32,565 bases of DNA from Pseudoxanthomonas sp. (GTDB taxonomy: Bacteria; Pseudomonadota; Gammaproteobacteria; Xanthomonadales; Xanthomonadaceae): the NCBI RefSeq assembly GCF_024710765.1, contig NZ_JANJUE010000120.1:1-32565 (forward strand), read 5' to 3'. Position numbers and translations under genes: made by a program. A model generated the notes under the pieces. That model worked only from the letters and a program-made list of their open reading frames with translations. It searched no databases and was not told the DNA's origin. Positions 16,899 through 25,093 of the stretch are shown here, in pieces (position 1 is the first letter of the stretch; each line of letters starts with the position of its first letter).

Positions 16899-18323
16899 TC
16901 AAGCCGCGTCCTCGTCCACCGTGGCCATCCGCCCGCGCAGCGAATTGGTCAGCGCCTCGGTGATCAGCACGTCGACGAACTGGCCGACCAAGCGTGGATG
17001 GCCGGGGAAGTTCACCGAGCGCATGTTTTCGGTTTTGCCGGTGAGCTCGTTTGGATTCTTCCGCGAGGGACCTTCCACCAGCACCGACTGCACGCTGCCG
17101 ACCATCCGCTGCGAGATGCCGGCGGCGTGGACATTGATGTGGGCCTGCAAGCGTTCCAGCCGCGCATGCTTGGTGGCCTCGGGCGTGTCGTCTTCCAGAT
17201 CCGCGGCAGGGGTGCCGGGGCGTCGCGAATAAATGAAGGAGAACGACTGGTCGAAACCGACGTCCTCGATCAGCTTCATGGTCTTGTCAAAATCGGCATC
17301 GGTCTCGCCGGGAAAGCCGACGATGAAATCGGACGAGATCGAGATGTCCGGGCGCACCGCGCGCAGCTTGCGGATCTTCTGCTTGAATTCCAGCGTGGTG
17401 TAGCCGCGCTTCATCGCCGCCAGCACGCGATCGCTGCCGGCCTGCACCGGCAGGTGCAGGTAGTTGGCCAGCTGCGGCACGTCGCGATAGGCCTCCACCA
17501 GCGAGTCGCTGAATTCCAGCGGGTGCGAGGTGGTGAAGCGGATGCGGCCCACGCCCTCGATCTCGGCGATGGTGCGGATCAGCAGGCCCAGGTCGGCGAT
17601 TTCGCCGTCGCCATAGGGACCTCGGTAGGCGTTGACGTTCTGGCCGAGCAGGTTGATCTCGCGCACGCCCTGGGCGGCCAGTTGCGCCACTTCCACCAGC
17701 ACGTCCTCGAACGGCCGGCTGACTTCCTCGCCGCGGGTGTAGGGCACCACGCAGAACGAGCAGTACTTGGAGCAGCCTTCCATGATCGAGACGAACGCGC
17801 TCGGACCTTCGGCGCGCGGCTCTGGCAGGCGGTCGAACTTCTCGATCTCGGGAAAGCTGATGTCCACCTGCGGCTGGCCGGACTGGCGCCGCTCGCGAAT
17901 CAGTTCCGGCAGCCGGTGCAGGGTCTGCGGGCCGAACACCAGGTCCACGTAGGGCGCGCGCTTGACGATGGCCTCGCCCTCCTGTGAGGCCACGCAGCCG
18001 CCGACGCCGATCAGGACCGGCTTGCCGTCCTTCTTCAGTGACTTCCAGCGGCCGAGCTGGCTGAACACCTTCTCCTGCGCCTTCTCGCGGATGGAGCAGG
18101 TGTTGACCAGCACCACGTCGGCTTCCTCGGGGTTGTCGGTCAGTTCCAGGCCCTCGGCGGCGGCCAGCACGTCGGCCATCTTGGCCGAGTCGTACTCGTT
18201 CATCTGGCAACCGTGGGTCTTGATGAACAGCTTGCCGCGGGCCGGCAAGACGGCCGGACGGGCGGAGGAGGCGACAGGCAGATCGCCCATCGGGGCGGTA
18301 TCGGGGGCTTGCGTCCCGGTCAT
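16899..18323 (-). CDS. miaB: tRNA-2-methylthio-N6-dimethylallyladenosine synthase MiaB
   Basis: A 474-residue radical-SAM methylthiotransferase that adds the 2-methylthio group to i6A37 in tRNAs reading UNN codons. The N-terminal UPF0004 domain holds Cys39 (HGCQMN), Cys76 (NTCSIR) and Cys110 (GGCVAS), which bind the auxiliary 4Fe-4S cluster. The radical-SAM cluster is Cys184, Cys188 and Cys191 in CSKYCSFC. The C-terminus is a TRAM domain ([24 protein letters not shown]). The ATG at 18323 is preferred over a codon 13 residues upstream and leaves an unconserved tail of about 28 residues. MiaB usually heads the run leading to ybeZ; here it stands alone behind the REP pair. Confidence 0.97.
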   Translation of the reverse strand: MTGTQAPDTAPMGDLPVASSARPAVLPARGKLFIKTHGCQMNEYDSAKMADVLAAAEGLELTDNPEEADVVLVNTCSIREKAQEKVFSQLGRWKSLKKDGKPVLIGVGGCVASQEGEAIVKRAPYVDLVFGPQTLHRLPELIRERRQSGQPQVDISFPEIEKFDRLPEPRAEGPSAFVSIMEGCSKYCSFCVVPYTRGEEVSRPFEDVLVEVAQLAAQGVREINLLGQNVNAYRGPYGDGEIADLGLLIRTIAEIEGVGRIRFTTSHPLEFSDSLVEAYRDVPQLANYLHLPVQAGSDRVLAAMKRGYTTLEFKQKIRKLRAVRPDISISSDFIVGFPGETDADFDKTMKLIEDVGFDQSFSFIYSRRPGTPAADLEDDTPEATKHARLERLQAHINVHAAGISQRMVGSVQSVLVEGPSRKNPNELTGKTENMRSVNFPGHPRLVGQFVDVLITEALTNSLRGRMATVDEDAA

Positions 18324-18453
18324 GGCGCTTATTCCAGTCGGGTGGGCGGGCGGAAACCGCATAGTTTACGCGGGGTGGTCCGGTTCCGTGCCGATTCGGC
18401 GTTGATGGGAGGGAACACGCCCCGTCGGGCGGATGCGCGGATGGGGCGCGGAG

Positions 18454-18538
18454 CCGGATATCCGGATCCCCGACCGACCGCACAGATTCGAGGATTCCTT
18501 TCTTGGACAAGGACTTGGCAATCACCCCCGGATCCGGG
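18454..18538. repeat. Two perfect 12-bp palindromes between miaB and the transglycosylase gene
   Basis: CCGGATATCCGG (18454-18465) and CCCGGATCCGGG (18527-18538) lie in the 227-base divergent intergenic region and share the CCGGAT half-site. Spacing between centres is 73 bases. They may be binding sites for a dimeric regulator or chance in GC-rich DNA. No convincing -10 box could be picked out. Confidence 0.35.
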
Positions 18539-18550
18539 ACACTGCCCCGC

Positions 18551-19513
18551 ATGAGGGGGATACTGCCACTGGGGATGCTGGCCGCGCTGGCCTGCATGGC
18601 ACCGGCTGCGACTGCGGCCGCCGGTACGCTGTACAAGTGCACCGGCGCCGACGGCGTGCCCGCCTATGTCAGCAAGCGCGTCGGCGGAGCCCGTTGCGAG
18701 GTGATCAGCCAGTACACGCCCGAACGCGGTAACCGCCGCGTGTCCAGCGTGTCCCGTCCGGCCGACGCCTCCAGCCTGTCCACGCCGGCGGCCCCGCCGA
18801 AAGAACCGGGCGTCGCCGCGATGGGCGGCACGACCACCACCAGCGCGCCGGTCACGACGGCGGTCTCGGTGGCCCCGACCGCGATCACGCCCGCGCCGCT
18901 GCCCGCCGCAAGTGCGGGGGGAACCCGCCGGGTGGTCAGCGGGCAGGTCTATTCCTACATCAAGGATGGCGTGCGCCACTACACCAGCACCCGGCCCCGT
19001 GGCGGCGCCGGCGCCGTGGCCAGCCTGCGGACCATCAAGTACAGCTTCATCGAAACCTGCTTCGCCTGCGGCAATCCCAGCCTGAACTTCGGCACCCTGC
19101 GGCTCAATACCGCGGCCTACCAGGCCGAGATCGCCGCGGCATCCCGCGAGTTCGGGGTCGACGAGGCGGTGATCCGCGCGATCATGCACGCGGAGTCCTC
19201 CTACAACCCGATGGCCCTGTCCCACGCCGGGGCGCAGGGCCTGATGCAGCTGATGCCGGCCACCGCGCGCCGGTTCGGTGTCAGCGACGCCTTCAACGCG
19301 GGGCAGAACATCCGTGGCGGCGTGCAGTACCTGTCTTGGCTGCTCAAGCGCTTCAATGGCGACCTGCGCCTGGCCGCGGCCGGCTACAACGCCGGCGAGG
19401 GCGCGGTGGATCGCCACGGCGGGGTCCCGCCGTACCGGGAAACCCAGCGCTATGTCGAGCGCGTGGCGGTCCTGGCCGATCGCTACCGCGGCAACATCGC
19501 CGCCGCGCGCTGA
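18551..19513 (+). CDS. Exported lytic transglycosylase (SLT domain) with DUF4124-like segments
   Basis: A 320-residue exported peptidoglycan-cleaving enzyme. The ATG at 18551 gives a signal peptide (MRGILPLGMLAALACMAPAATA). The first mature segment (GTLYKCTGADGVPAYVSKRVGGARC) looks like a DUF4124 module. A low-complexity Thr/Ala/Pro linker follows (about residues 65-125), then a second similar segment (QVYSYIKDGVRHYTSTRPRG). The C-terminal SLT domain has catalytic Glu215 in HAESSYNPMALS, then AGAQGLMQLMPATARRFGV and AAAGYNAGEGAV, all diagnostic. It cuts the MurNAc-GlcNAc bond to form 1,6-anhydroMurNAc ends. A Cys pair lies before the domain (ETCFACGNP). The ribosome-binding site is weak. The gene is divergent from miaB and upstream of petA, from which it is probably separate. 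Confidence 0.92.
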   Translation: MRGILPLGMLAALACMAPAATAAAGTLYKCTGADGVPAYVSKRVGGARCEVISQYTPERGNRRVSSVSRPADASSLSTPAAPPKEPGVAAMGGTTTTSAPVTTAVSVAPTAITPAPLPAASAGGTRRVVSGQVYSYIKDGVRHYTSTRPRGGAGAVASLRTIKYSFIETCFACGNPSLNFGTLRLNTAAYQAEIAAASREFGVDEAVIRAIMHAESSYNPMALSHAGAQGLMQLMPATARRFGVSDAFNAGQNIRGGVQYLSWLLKRFNGDLRLAAAGYNAGEGAVDRHGGVPPYRETQRYVERVAVLADRYRGNIAAAR

Positions 19514-19522
19514 CGCGGAAAT

Positions 19523-19538
19523 CCCGCCGTGTGGCGGG
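19523..19538 (+). terminator. Possible weak terminator after the transglycosylase gene
   Basis: A 6-bp CCCGCC/GGCGGG stem with a GTGT loop begins 10 bases after the stop. No T-run follows, so the role in termination is uncertain. Confidence 0.35.
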
Positions 19539-19575
19539 TCCAGGCAACCGCAAACCCTTGATCCACGGCAAAACG

Positions 19576-19605
19576 TTGTCGGTCGGTTAAGGCTTCCGCT
19601 ACACT
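19576..19605 (+). promoter_or_regulatory. Putative sigma-70 promoter of petABC
   Basis: A -35-like TTGTCG (19576-19581) and a -10-like TACACT (19600-19605) are separated by 18 bases in a locally less GC-rich stretch. They lie about 86 bases before the petA ATG. The match is moderate and untested. Confidence 0.45.
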
Positions 19606-19690
19606 TTGCTGTCTTTGCGGCCCGCCCCGAGCTCTGGGCGCGGGGTGCTGGCAGCCTTTTAGCTACCTGATAGTTTTGCGGAGTGCCGGA

Positions 19691-20302
19691 ATGGCCAACG
19701 ATGGGGTCAATGGGCCTGTGAATACAGGCCGACGCCGGTTTCTGACTGCGACCACGGCTGTGGTTGGTGCGGTTGGAGCCGGTTTCGCAGCAGTACCGTT
19801 TATCAAGTCGTGGAATCCGAGCGCGAGGGCCAAACTGGCCGGCGCCCCGGTGACCGCCGACCTCACCGGCCTGCAGGAAGGGCAACGCCTGATCCTGGAA
19901 TGGCGCGGCCAGCCGATCTGGATCGTCAAGCGCTCCAAGGCGATCCTGGACGCGCTGCCGACCCTGGACAGCCGCCTGCGGGATCCGGAGTCCAAGAACA
20001 CGGACCAGCAACCGGCCTACATCAAGGGCGAAACCCGCTCCCTGAAGCCGGAAATCTCCGTGCTGGTCGGCCTGTGCACCCACCTGGGCTGCTCGCCGGA
20101 AATGGTCGCCGAAATCCGGCCCGAACCCTACGATCCGGACTGGAAGGGCGGCTACTTCTGCCCCTGCCACAAGTCGCGCTTCGACATGGCCGGCCGCGTG
20201 TTCCAGGGCGTCCCGGCGCCGACCAACCTGGTCGTGCCGCCGCACTACTACGAGAACGACACGACGATCGTGATCGGCGTCGATCCGAAGGGAGCTGCGT
20301 AA
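19691..20302 (+). CDS. petA: Ubiquinol-cytochrome c reductase iron-sulfur (Rieske) subunit
   Basis: A 203-residue Rieske protein of the cytochrome bc1 complex, which takes the first electron from ubiquinol and passes it to cytochrome c1. A Tat-type signal-anchor (NTGRRRFLTATTAVVGAVGAG) is uncleaved in this family. The 2Fe-2S ligands are Cys119 and His121 (CTHLGC) and Cys147 and His150 (CPCHKSRFD), with Cys124 and Cys149 forming the disulfide. The ATG at 19691 has GGAG seven bases upstream; an in-frame TTG five codons earlier is rejected. Three bases separate its stop from petB, so petABC is an operon. Confidence 0.98.
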   Translation: MANDGVNGPVNTGRRRFLTATTAVVGAVGAGFAAVPFIKSWNPSARAKLAGAPVTADLTGLQEGQRLILEWRGQPIWIVKRSKAILDALPTLDSRLRDPESKNTDQQPAYIKGETRSLKPEISVLVGLCTHLGCSPEMVAEIRPEPYDPDWKGGYFCPCHKSRFDMAGRVFQGVPAPTNLVVPPHYYENDTTIVIGVDPKGAA

Positions 20303-20305
20303 GCC

Positions 20306-21568
20306 ATGTCGAACATCTTCAACCGTACCGCCGATGGCGTGATGGATTGGTTCACTGCGCGTGCGCCGAGTTTCATGCCGTTCTACCGGAAGCACATGTC
20401 GGAGTACTACGCTCCGAAGAACTTCAACATCTGGTACATCTTCGGCGTCCTGTCTTCGATCGTTCTGGTCAACCAGATCCTGACCGGCATCTTCCTGACG
20501 ATGCACTTCAAGCCGAGCGCCGCGGAAGCGTTCGCCTCGGTCGAGTACATCATGCGCGACGTGGAGTGGGGCTGGCTGATCCGGTACATGCACAGCACCG
20601 GCGCCTCGCTGTTCTTCATCGTCGTCTACCTGCACATGTTCCGCGGGTTGATGTACGGCAGCTACCAGAAGCCGCGTGAGCTGGTGTGGATCCTGGGCAT
20701 GCTGATCTACCTGGTGCTGATGGCCGAAGCCTTCATGGGCTACGTGCTGCCGTGGGGCCAGATGTCGTTCTGGGGCGCCAAGGTGATCATCTCGCTGTTC
20801 GGTGCCATCCCGGTGATCGGCAACGGCCTGACCGAGTGGATCATGGGCGACTACCTGCCCGGCGACGCCACCCTCAACCGCTTCTTCGCCCTGCACGTGA
20901 TCGCGCTGCCGCTGGTGCTGCTGCTGCTGGTGGTGCTGCACATCTTCGCCCTGCACGAAGTCGGCTCCAACAACCCCGACGGCGTGGAAATCAAGAAGGG
21001 CCCGAAGGGCAACCGCTGGTCGCCGACCGCGCCGGCCGACGGCATCCCGTTCCACCCGTACTACACGGTCGGCAAGGACCTGTTCTACGTGTGCATGCTG
21101 GTGATGGTCGCCGCGTTCATCATCTTCTTCGCGCCAGCCTTCGGCGGCTGGTTCCTGGAGCATGACAACTTCACCGAGGCCAACCGCCTGGTGACGCCCG
21201 AGCACATCAAGCCGGTGTGGTACTACACCCCGTACTACGCGATGCTGCGCGTGGTGCCGCACAAGCTGAGCGGCGTGCTGGTCATGTTCGGCGCCATTGC
21301 CATCCTGTTCCTGGTGCCGTGGCTGGATCGCGCCAAGGTCAAGTCGTACCGCTATCGCGGCAAGCTGTCGTGGGCGCTGCTGCTGACCTTCGCCGTGAGC
21401 TTCCTGTGGCTCGGCAAGATCGGCGCCGGTCCGGGTACCGACATCGTCGAAACCTACATCGGCCGCGTGCTGACCGTTTACTACTTCCTTTTCTTCCTGA
21501 CCATGCCGCTGTGGACCAAGTGGGACAAGACCAAGCCGGTGCCGGAACGGGTGACGACGCATGACTAA
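20306..21568 (+). CDS. petB: Cytochrome b subunit of the bc1 complex
   Basis: A 420-residue cytochrome b with eight expected membrane helices. The haem ligands are His96 and His110 in helix B (14 residues apart) and His197 and His212 in helix D. These hold the low- and high-potential b haems. YVLPWGQMSFWGA is the conserved Qo-side segment after helix C. The usual PEWY motif of the Qo site reads PVWY (residues 303-306), a variant I recall from other beta- and gammaproteobacteria. The start has its ribosome-binding site in the end of petA (AAGGGAG). The stop overlaps the petC start by eight bases. Confidence 0.98.
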   Translation: MSNIFNRTADGVMDWFTARAPSFMPFYRKHMSEYYAPKNFNIWYIFGVLSSIVLVNQILTGIFLTMHFKPSAAEAFASVEYIMRDVEWGWLIRYMHSTGASLFFIVVYLHMFRGLMYGSYQKPRELVWILGMLIYLVLMAEAFMGYVLPWGQMSFWGAKVIISLFGAIPVIGNGLTEWIMGDYLPGDATLNRFFALHVIALPLVLLLLVVLHIFALHEVGSNNPDGVEIKKGPKGNRWSPTAPADGIPFHPYYTVGKDLFYVCMLVMVAAFIIFFAPAFGGWFLEHDNFTEANRLVTPEHIKPVWYYTPYYAMLRVVPHKLSGVLVMFGAIAILFLVPWLDRAKVKSYRYRGKLSWALLLTFAVSFLWLGKIGAGPGTDIVETYIGRVLTVYYFLFFLTMPLWTKWDKTKPVPERVTTHD

Positions 21569-22307
21569 GACCTTGACTTCCCGCCTAGCTGTCTTCGCCA
21601 GCGGGTTGCTGATTTCGTTCTCCGCGCTGGCCGCCGAGGGCGGCGACAAGCTGCAGGCCGGCAACGACCTGAGCGATCGCGCCTCGCTGCAGCGGGGCGC
21701 CCAGCTGTACATGAACTACTGCTCGAGCTGCCATTCGCTCAAGTACCTGCGCTATTCGCGCATGGCCGAGGACCTGGGCCTGACCGAAGAAGAGGTGATG
21801 AACAACCTCAACTTCACCGGCGCCAAGTTCGGCGAGCAGATCCAGGTGGCGATGCCGCACGACCCGGCGGGCAAGTGGTTCGGCAAGATGCCGCCGGATC
21901 TGAGCACCATCTCCCGCGTCCGCGGCAGCGACTGGATCTACACCTACCTCAAGTCGTTCTACCTGGACGAGTCCCGCCCGCTGGGCTGGAACAACAAGCT
22001 GTTCCCGAACGCGTCGATGCCGAACCCGTTCTGGGAGCTGCAGGGCCTGCAGCACGCCGAGTACGGCAAGCCCGACGCGGCGACCGGCGATCGCCACGTG
22101 GAATCGCTGAAGCTGGCCCAGCCCGGTCGTCTGAGCCCGCAGGAGTTCGATCAGGTCGCGCGCGACGTGACCAACTTCCTCGAGTACGCCGGCGAGCCGG
22201 CGGCCCTCAAGCGCCAGAGCCTGGGCGTGTGGGTCGTGCTGTTCCTGGCGGCGCTGTCGTTCCTGGCCTATCTGCTCAAGCAGGAGTACTGGAAGGACGT
22301 GCACTGA
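21561..22307 (+). CDS. petC: Cytochrome c1 subunit of the bc1 complex
   Basis: A 248-residue haem c protein. A signal peptide (about residues 1-25, ending SALA-AEG) delivers the domain to the periplasm. Haem is bound by Cys54, Cys57 and His58 (CSSCH), with Met153 in NASMPNPFW as the likely sixth ligand. One C-terminal helix (VWVVLFLAALSFLAYLL) anchors it in the inner membrane. It accepts electrons from the Rieske centre and passes them to soluble cytochrome c. The start lies inside petB (eight-base overlap), so expression is coupled. Confidence 0.98.
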   Translation: MTKTLTSRLAVFASGLLISFSALAAEGGDKLQAGNDLSDRASLQRGAQLYMNYCSSCHSLKYLRYSRMAEDLGLTEEEVMNNLNFTGAKFGEQIQVAMPHDPAGKWFGKMPPDLSTISRVRGSDWIYTYLKSFYLDESRPLGWNNKLFPNASMPNPFWELQGLQHAEYGKPDAATGDRHVESLKLAQPGRLSPQEFDQVARDVTNFLEYAGEPAALKRQSLGVWVVLFLAALSFLAYLLKQEYWKDVH

Positions 22308-22326
22308 CACGTCCGGCGCTCCCTCG

Positions 22327-22355
22327 TGCCGTCCGGCTGCATACGCCGGGCGGCA
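22327..22355 (+). terminator. Stable hairpin after petC, possible terminator
   Basis: An 11-bp stem (22327-22337 with 22345-22355, one G-T wobble) has a 7-base loop. It lies 20 bases after the petC stop. No T-run follows, so it may attenuate or stabilise the message. It marks a boundary between petABC and sspAB. Confidence 0.5.
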
Positions 22356-22383
22356 GGGCGGTGCCCAGTGGCATGGCGGCCGC

Positions 22384-22412
22384 TTGGCATTTTCCTGAAG
22401 GGATTGCACACT
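22384..22412 (+). promoter_or_regulatory. Candidate promoter of sspA
   Basis: A good -35 TTGGCA (22384-22389) is followed after 17 bases by a poor -10 CACACT (22407-22412), about 77 bases before the sspA start. It would allow sspA-sspB expression independent of petABC. The evidence is limited to these hexamers. Confidence 0.35.
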
Positions 22413-22488
22413 CGGGGACCGTGGCGACCGCTGGCAAGGGGCTGGCGGCGTCGGTGCGATCGGCGGATTCCGATCGTCGGAGAGCCTG

Positions 22489-23124
22489 ATGGCTGCGAGT
22501 CCACGTATGCGCAATACACTGACTTTGTTTTCCTCCATCGATGACGTGCTGTGCCACCGCGTACGGCTGGTGCTGGCCGCCAAGGGCGTCAGCTACGACT
22601 TCGTGCCGGTGGATCCGCAGAACCCGCCCGAAGATCTCATCGATCTGAATCCCTACCACTCCGTTCCCACCCTGGTGGAACGCGATCTGGTGCTGTACGC
22701 CGCTTCGGTGGTCAGCGAATACCTGGACGAACGCTACCCGCACCCGCCGCTGATGCCGGTGGATCCGCTGTCGCGCGCGCGCCTGCGCCTGGCGATGCTG
22801 CGCATCGAACATGACTGGGTGCCGCAGGTGCAGGCCATCCAGCTGGGCAACAAGCAGCAGGCCGAAGCCGGGCGCAAGCGTCTCAAGGAACTGCTGACCG
22901 CGTCGGTGCCGCTGTTCAAGGCAAGCAAGTTCTTCCTCAATCCCGAAATGAGCCTGGCCGATTGCGCCATGGCGCCGATCATCTGGCGCCTGCCGTCGCT
23001 GGACATCCCGTTGCCCAAGGATGGCAAGGCCATCGAGGACTACGGCAACCGCATCTTCCGCAATCCCGGCTTTATCCGCAGCCTGACGGACGCGGAAAAG
23101 AAGCTGCGCGACATTCCGGCCTGA
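22489..23124 (+). CDS. sspA: Stringent starvation protein A (SspA)
   Basis: A 211-residue protein of glutathione-S-transferase fold, matching E. coli SspA (212). The N-terminal thioredoxin-like half has HRVRLVLAAKGVSYDFVPVD and NPYHSVPTLVERDLVLYAASVVSEYLDERYPHPPLMP. The C-terminal half is all-helical. SspA binds RNA polymerase and alters promoter choice in stationary phase and starvation. It is usually not an active transferase. The ATG at 22489 has GGAG six bases before it. A later ATG (22507) would trim six unconserved residues. It follows petABC and precedes sspB, the conserved gammaproteobacterial order. Confidence 0.96.
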   Translation: MAASPRMRNTLTLFSSIDDVLCHRVRLVLAAKGVSYDFVPVDPQNPPEDLIDLNPYHSVPTLVERDLVLYAASVVSEYLDERYPHPPLMPVDPLSRARLRLAMLRIEHDWVPQVQAIQLGNKQQAEAGRKRLKELLTASVPLFKASKFFLNPEMSLADCAMAPIIWRLPSLDIPLPKDGKAIEDYGNRIFRNPGFIRSLTDAEKKLRDIPA

Positions 23125-23262
23125 CGCCGGGGCAAACGAGTGGAGTCGCTGCCGCGGCGCTGGCATGGAACCGCGGGGTGGTCGTGACTTATCCTAGACC
23201 GGCGGCGCGCGACGTCGCCGGCTCCGCCGTCCGTCCGCGGACGACTTCACCAGGCAGTACCC

Positions 23263-23703
23263 ATGAACGATGAAAGCCCCCGCATGACCAGCCACCGCCC
23301 GTACCTGTTGCGGGCGCTGGTGGAATGGATCGCCGACAACGGCATGACCCCGCACCTGCTGGTCGATGCGACCCAGGCTGGGGTGCAGGTGCCGGCCAGC
23401 GCGGTCAAGGAGGGCAAGGTCGTGCTCAACATCGCCGAGCGCGCGGTGGTGCAGCTGAATATCGACAATCATGCGGTCAGTTTCACCGCCCGGTTTGGAG
23501 GGGTCAGCTTCCCGGTGATGGTGCCGATCTCCGCCGTGCTGGCGATCTATGCGCGCGAAACCGGGCAGGGCATGGCGCTGCCCGACGACGGCCATGCGCC
23601 GGGACCGGATGACGGCGGCGACGACACGCCGGGTCCGGACAGCCCGGGTGACGACGACACGCCGGCGCCGCCCAAGCGGCCGCATCTGCGGGTGGTCAAG
23701 TAA
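23263..23703 (+). CDS. sspB: ClpXP protease specificity-enhancing factor SspB
   Basis: A 146-residue adaptor that delivers ssrA-tagged and some other proteins to the ClpXP protease. The folded domain begins at RPYLLRALVEWIADNGMTPHLLVDA and includes VVLNIAERAVVQLNIDN and ARFGGVSFPVMVPISAVLAIYARE, close to E. coli SspB. A flexible acidic linker of Pro, Gly and Asp (about residues 107-136) leads to the C-terminal ClpX-binding tail RPHLRVVK. That tail nearly equals the E. coli RPALRVVK. The linker is shorter than in E. coli. The start at 23263 has only a weak ribosome-binding site; an alternative ATG is seven codons later. The 138-base gap from sspA leaves room for its own promoter. Confidence 0.97.
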   Translation: MNDESPRMTSHRPYLLRALVEWIADNGMTPHLLVDATQAGVQVPASAVKEGKVVLNIAERAVVQLNIDNHAVSFTARFGGVSFPVMVPISAVLAIYARETGQGMALPDDGHAPGPDDGGDDTPGPDSPGDDDTPAPPKRPHLRVVK

Positions 23704-23822
23704 GCCGGTGCGCGGACAGCGTGGTGGAATGGCCGCCGCCGACTGCATCGGGCAGATGAAAACCACGGAAATCGCGGGTGTGGCAGCGGCGTGAATCGCG
23801 AACCCTGATCCAGCCGGCAGAC

Positions 23823-23845
23823 GGTCGCGACTGACGTCGCTCCCA
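23823..23845 (-). repeat. Single REP unit, reverse orientation
   Basis: This unit is identical to the right copy at 6518-6540, including the TGGG head in place of GTAG. It lies between the convergent sspB and DUF3301 genes (183-base gap), where its hairpin may help end transcription. Nothing else was seen in the gap. Confidence 0.82.
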
Positions 23846-23886
23846 GCGGAGAGCATCGGTGACCACAGTGCGTCCGCTACCGGCGC

Positions 23887-24213
23887 TCAGTGTTCGAACG
23901 GCACCACGCTCGGGCGAACCGGACCCACGAATGACACCAGGGTGTCGCCACGCAGGACCAGGCGTCCGGTGTGCCGATCGATGCCGTCGTAGGAGTACTC
24001 GAAGCGGAACGTCCGCTCCCAGCCCAGGCGCCCGTCCTCGTTGCGCCGCAGGCGCAGCCCGGCGGCGTGCACGCTCTGGTCCAGCCAGATGACGCCGGCG
24101 GCATCGCAGGCGTTGCGGCCCAGCATGCCCGCGCGTTCGGCGGCGGCCCGGGCGGCGTTCCAGTAGGCGAATCCGGCGGCGCCGGCGATCATCAGCAGGA
24201 TCAGGGTGGGCAT
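23887..24213 (-). CDS. DUF3301 family membrane-anchored protein
   Basis: A 108-residue protein with one N-terminal membrane segment (MPTLILLMIAGAAGFAYW) and a small domain fitting DUF3301. The fit is seen in GVIWLDQSVHAAGLRLRRNEDGRLGWERTFRFEYSYDGIDRHTGRLVLRGDTLV. The WLDQ and FEYSxDGxxRxxGxLxL patterns are the features I associate with that family. No catalytic residue is evident and the function is unknown. It is last in a - strand run after nadC, with a 19-base gap. The start has no strong ribosome-binding site, but the ATG at 24213 is the natural beginning of the hydrophobic helix. Confidence 0.85.
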   Translation of the reverse strand: MPTLILLMIAGAAGFAYWNAARAAAERAGMLGRNACDAAGVIWLDQSVHAAGLRLRRNEDGRLGWERTFRFEYSYDGIDRHTGRLVLRGDTLVSFVGPVRPSVVPFEH

Positions 24214-24232
24214 GGCGTCGCGGCGTCCGACT

Positions 24233-25093
24233 TCAGGTGCGGTCGCCCGGCGGCGGGCCGAGTTTCAGCGACAGGTCGATGGCATGCACGTGCTTGGTCA
24301 GGCCGCCAATGGAAATGCAGTCCACGCCGTCCTCGGCGATGCCGCGGAGCGTGGTCATGTCCACGCTGCCGGAGACTTCCAGCGGTATGCGGCCGGCGGC
24401 GATGCGCACCGCCTCGCGCCGTGCAGGGGCATCGAAATCGTCGATGAGGATGCGATCACAGCCTTCGCGCAGGGCTTCCTCCAACTGCGCCAGGGTCTCC
24501 ACCTCCACGATCAGCGGCAGCGTCGGTTGCGCGTCGCGGGCCGCGCGGATGGCTCCGGCCAGCGAGCCGGCCGCGCGGATGTGGTTCTCCTTCAGCATCA
24601 CCGCGTCGTACAGGCCAATCCGGTGGTTGTGCCCACCGCCGCAGCGCACCGCGTACTTCTGCGCCAGGCGCAGGCCGGGCAGGGTCTTGCGGGTATCGAG
24701 GATCTGCGCGCGGGTTCCGGCGACCGCCTCGACATGGCGCGCGGTCGCGGTGGCCGTACCGGACAGGGTCTGCAGGAAATTCAGCGAAGTGCGCTCGGCG
24801 GTGACCAGCGCGCGCGAATGGCCCTGCAAGGTGGCCAGCACCATACCGGCGCGGACGCGATCGCCTTCGCCGACCCTCCAGTCGATCCGCACCTGCGGAT
24901 CCAGCAGCCGGTGGGTGGTGTCGAACCAGGGGCGCCCGGCGATGATGCCGTCCTCCTTGCACAGCAGATAGGCGCTGTCGGGGCTGTTGGGCAGCAGCGC
25001 GGCGGTGACGTCGCCGCTGCCGACATCCTCGGCGAGCGCGCGCCGGACATCGGCTTCGACGACTTCGGAAGGCGGCGGCTGGAGGTCGCTCAT
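24233..25093 (-). CDS. nadC: Nicotinate-nucleotide diphosphorylase (carboxylating), quinolinate phosphoribosyltransferase
   Basis: A 286-residue enzyme of de novo NAD synthesis. It converts quinolinate and PRPP to nicotinate mononucleotide, CO2 and pyrophosphate. The family signature runs through ALAEDVGSGDVTAALLP near the start, AERTSLNFLQTLSGTAT, LDTRKTLPGLRLAQKYAVRCGGGHNHRIGLYDAVMLKENH and IEVSG-type DGVDCISIGGLTKHVHAIDLSLK. The Lys and Arg residues in the DTRKT, KYAVRCGG and KENH segments bind the substrates. The length is standard (E. coli 297). Its ATG overlaps the stop of the preceding small gene as ATGA (25093-25090). Confidence 0.97.
   Translation of the reverse strand: MSDLQPPPSEVVEADVRRALAEDVGSGDVTAALLPNSPDSAYLLCKEDGIIAGRPWFDTTHRLLDPQVRIDWRVGEGDRVRAGMVLATLQGHSRALVTAERTSLNFLQTLSGTATATARHVEAVAGTRAQILDTRKTLPGLRLAQKYAVRCGGGHNHRIGLYDAVMLKENHIRAAGSLAGAIRAARDAQPTLPLIVEVETLAQLEEALREGCDRILIDDFDAPARREAVRIAAGRIPLEVSGSVDMTTLRGIAEDGVDCISIGGLTKHVHAIDLSLKLGPPPGDRT

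Noticed and set aside
18329-21712. Over 1100-codon - strand open frame covering the transglycosylase, petA and petB
   Set aside because: It is antisense to three well-supported genes and low in complexity; a by-product of GC-rich third positions.
22384-22408. Sigma-54-like TGGCA ... TTGCA before sspA
   Set aside because: The spacing between the two elements is far longer than sigma-54 promoters allow.
23194-23856. Open frame on the - strand over sspB and the REP unit, with the peptide GSDVSRDR
   Set aside because: The peptide is the translation of the REP element itself; a similar string arises at the 6.5-kb REP. It is not a gene.
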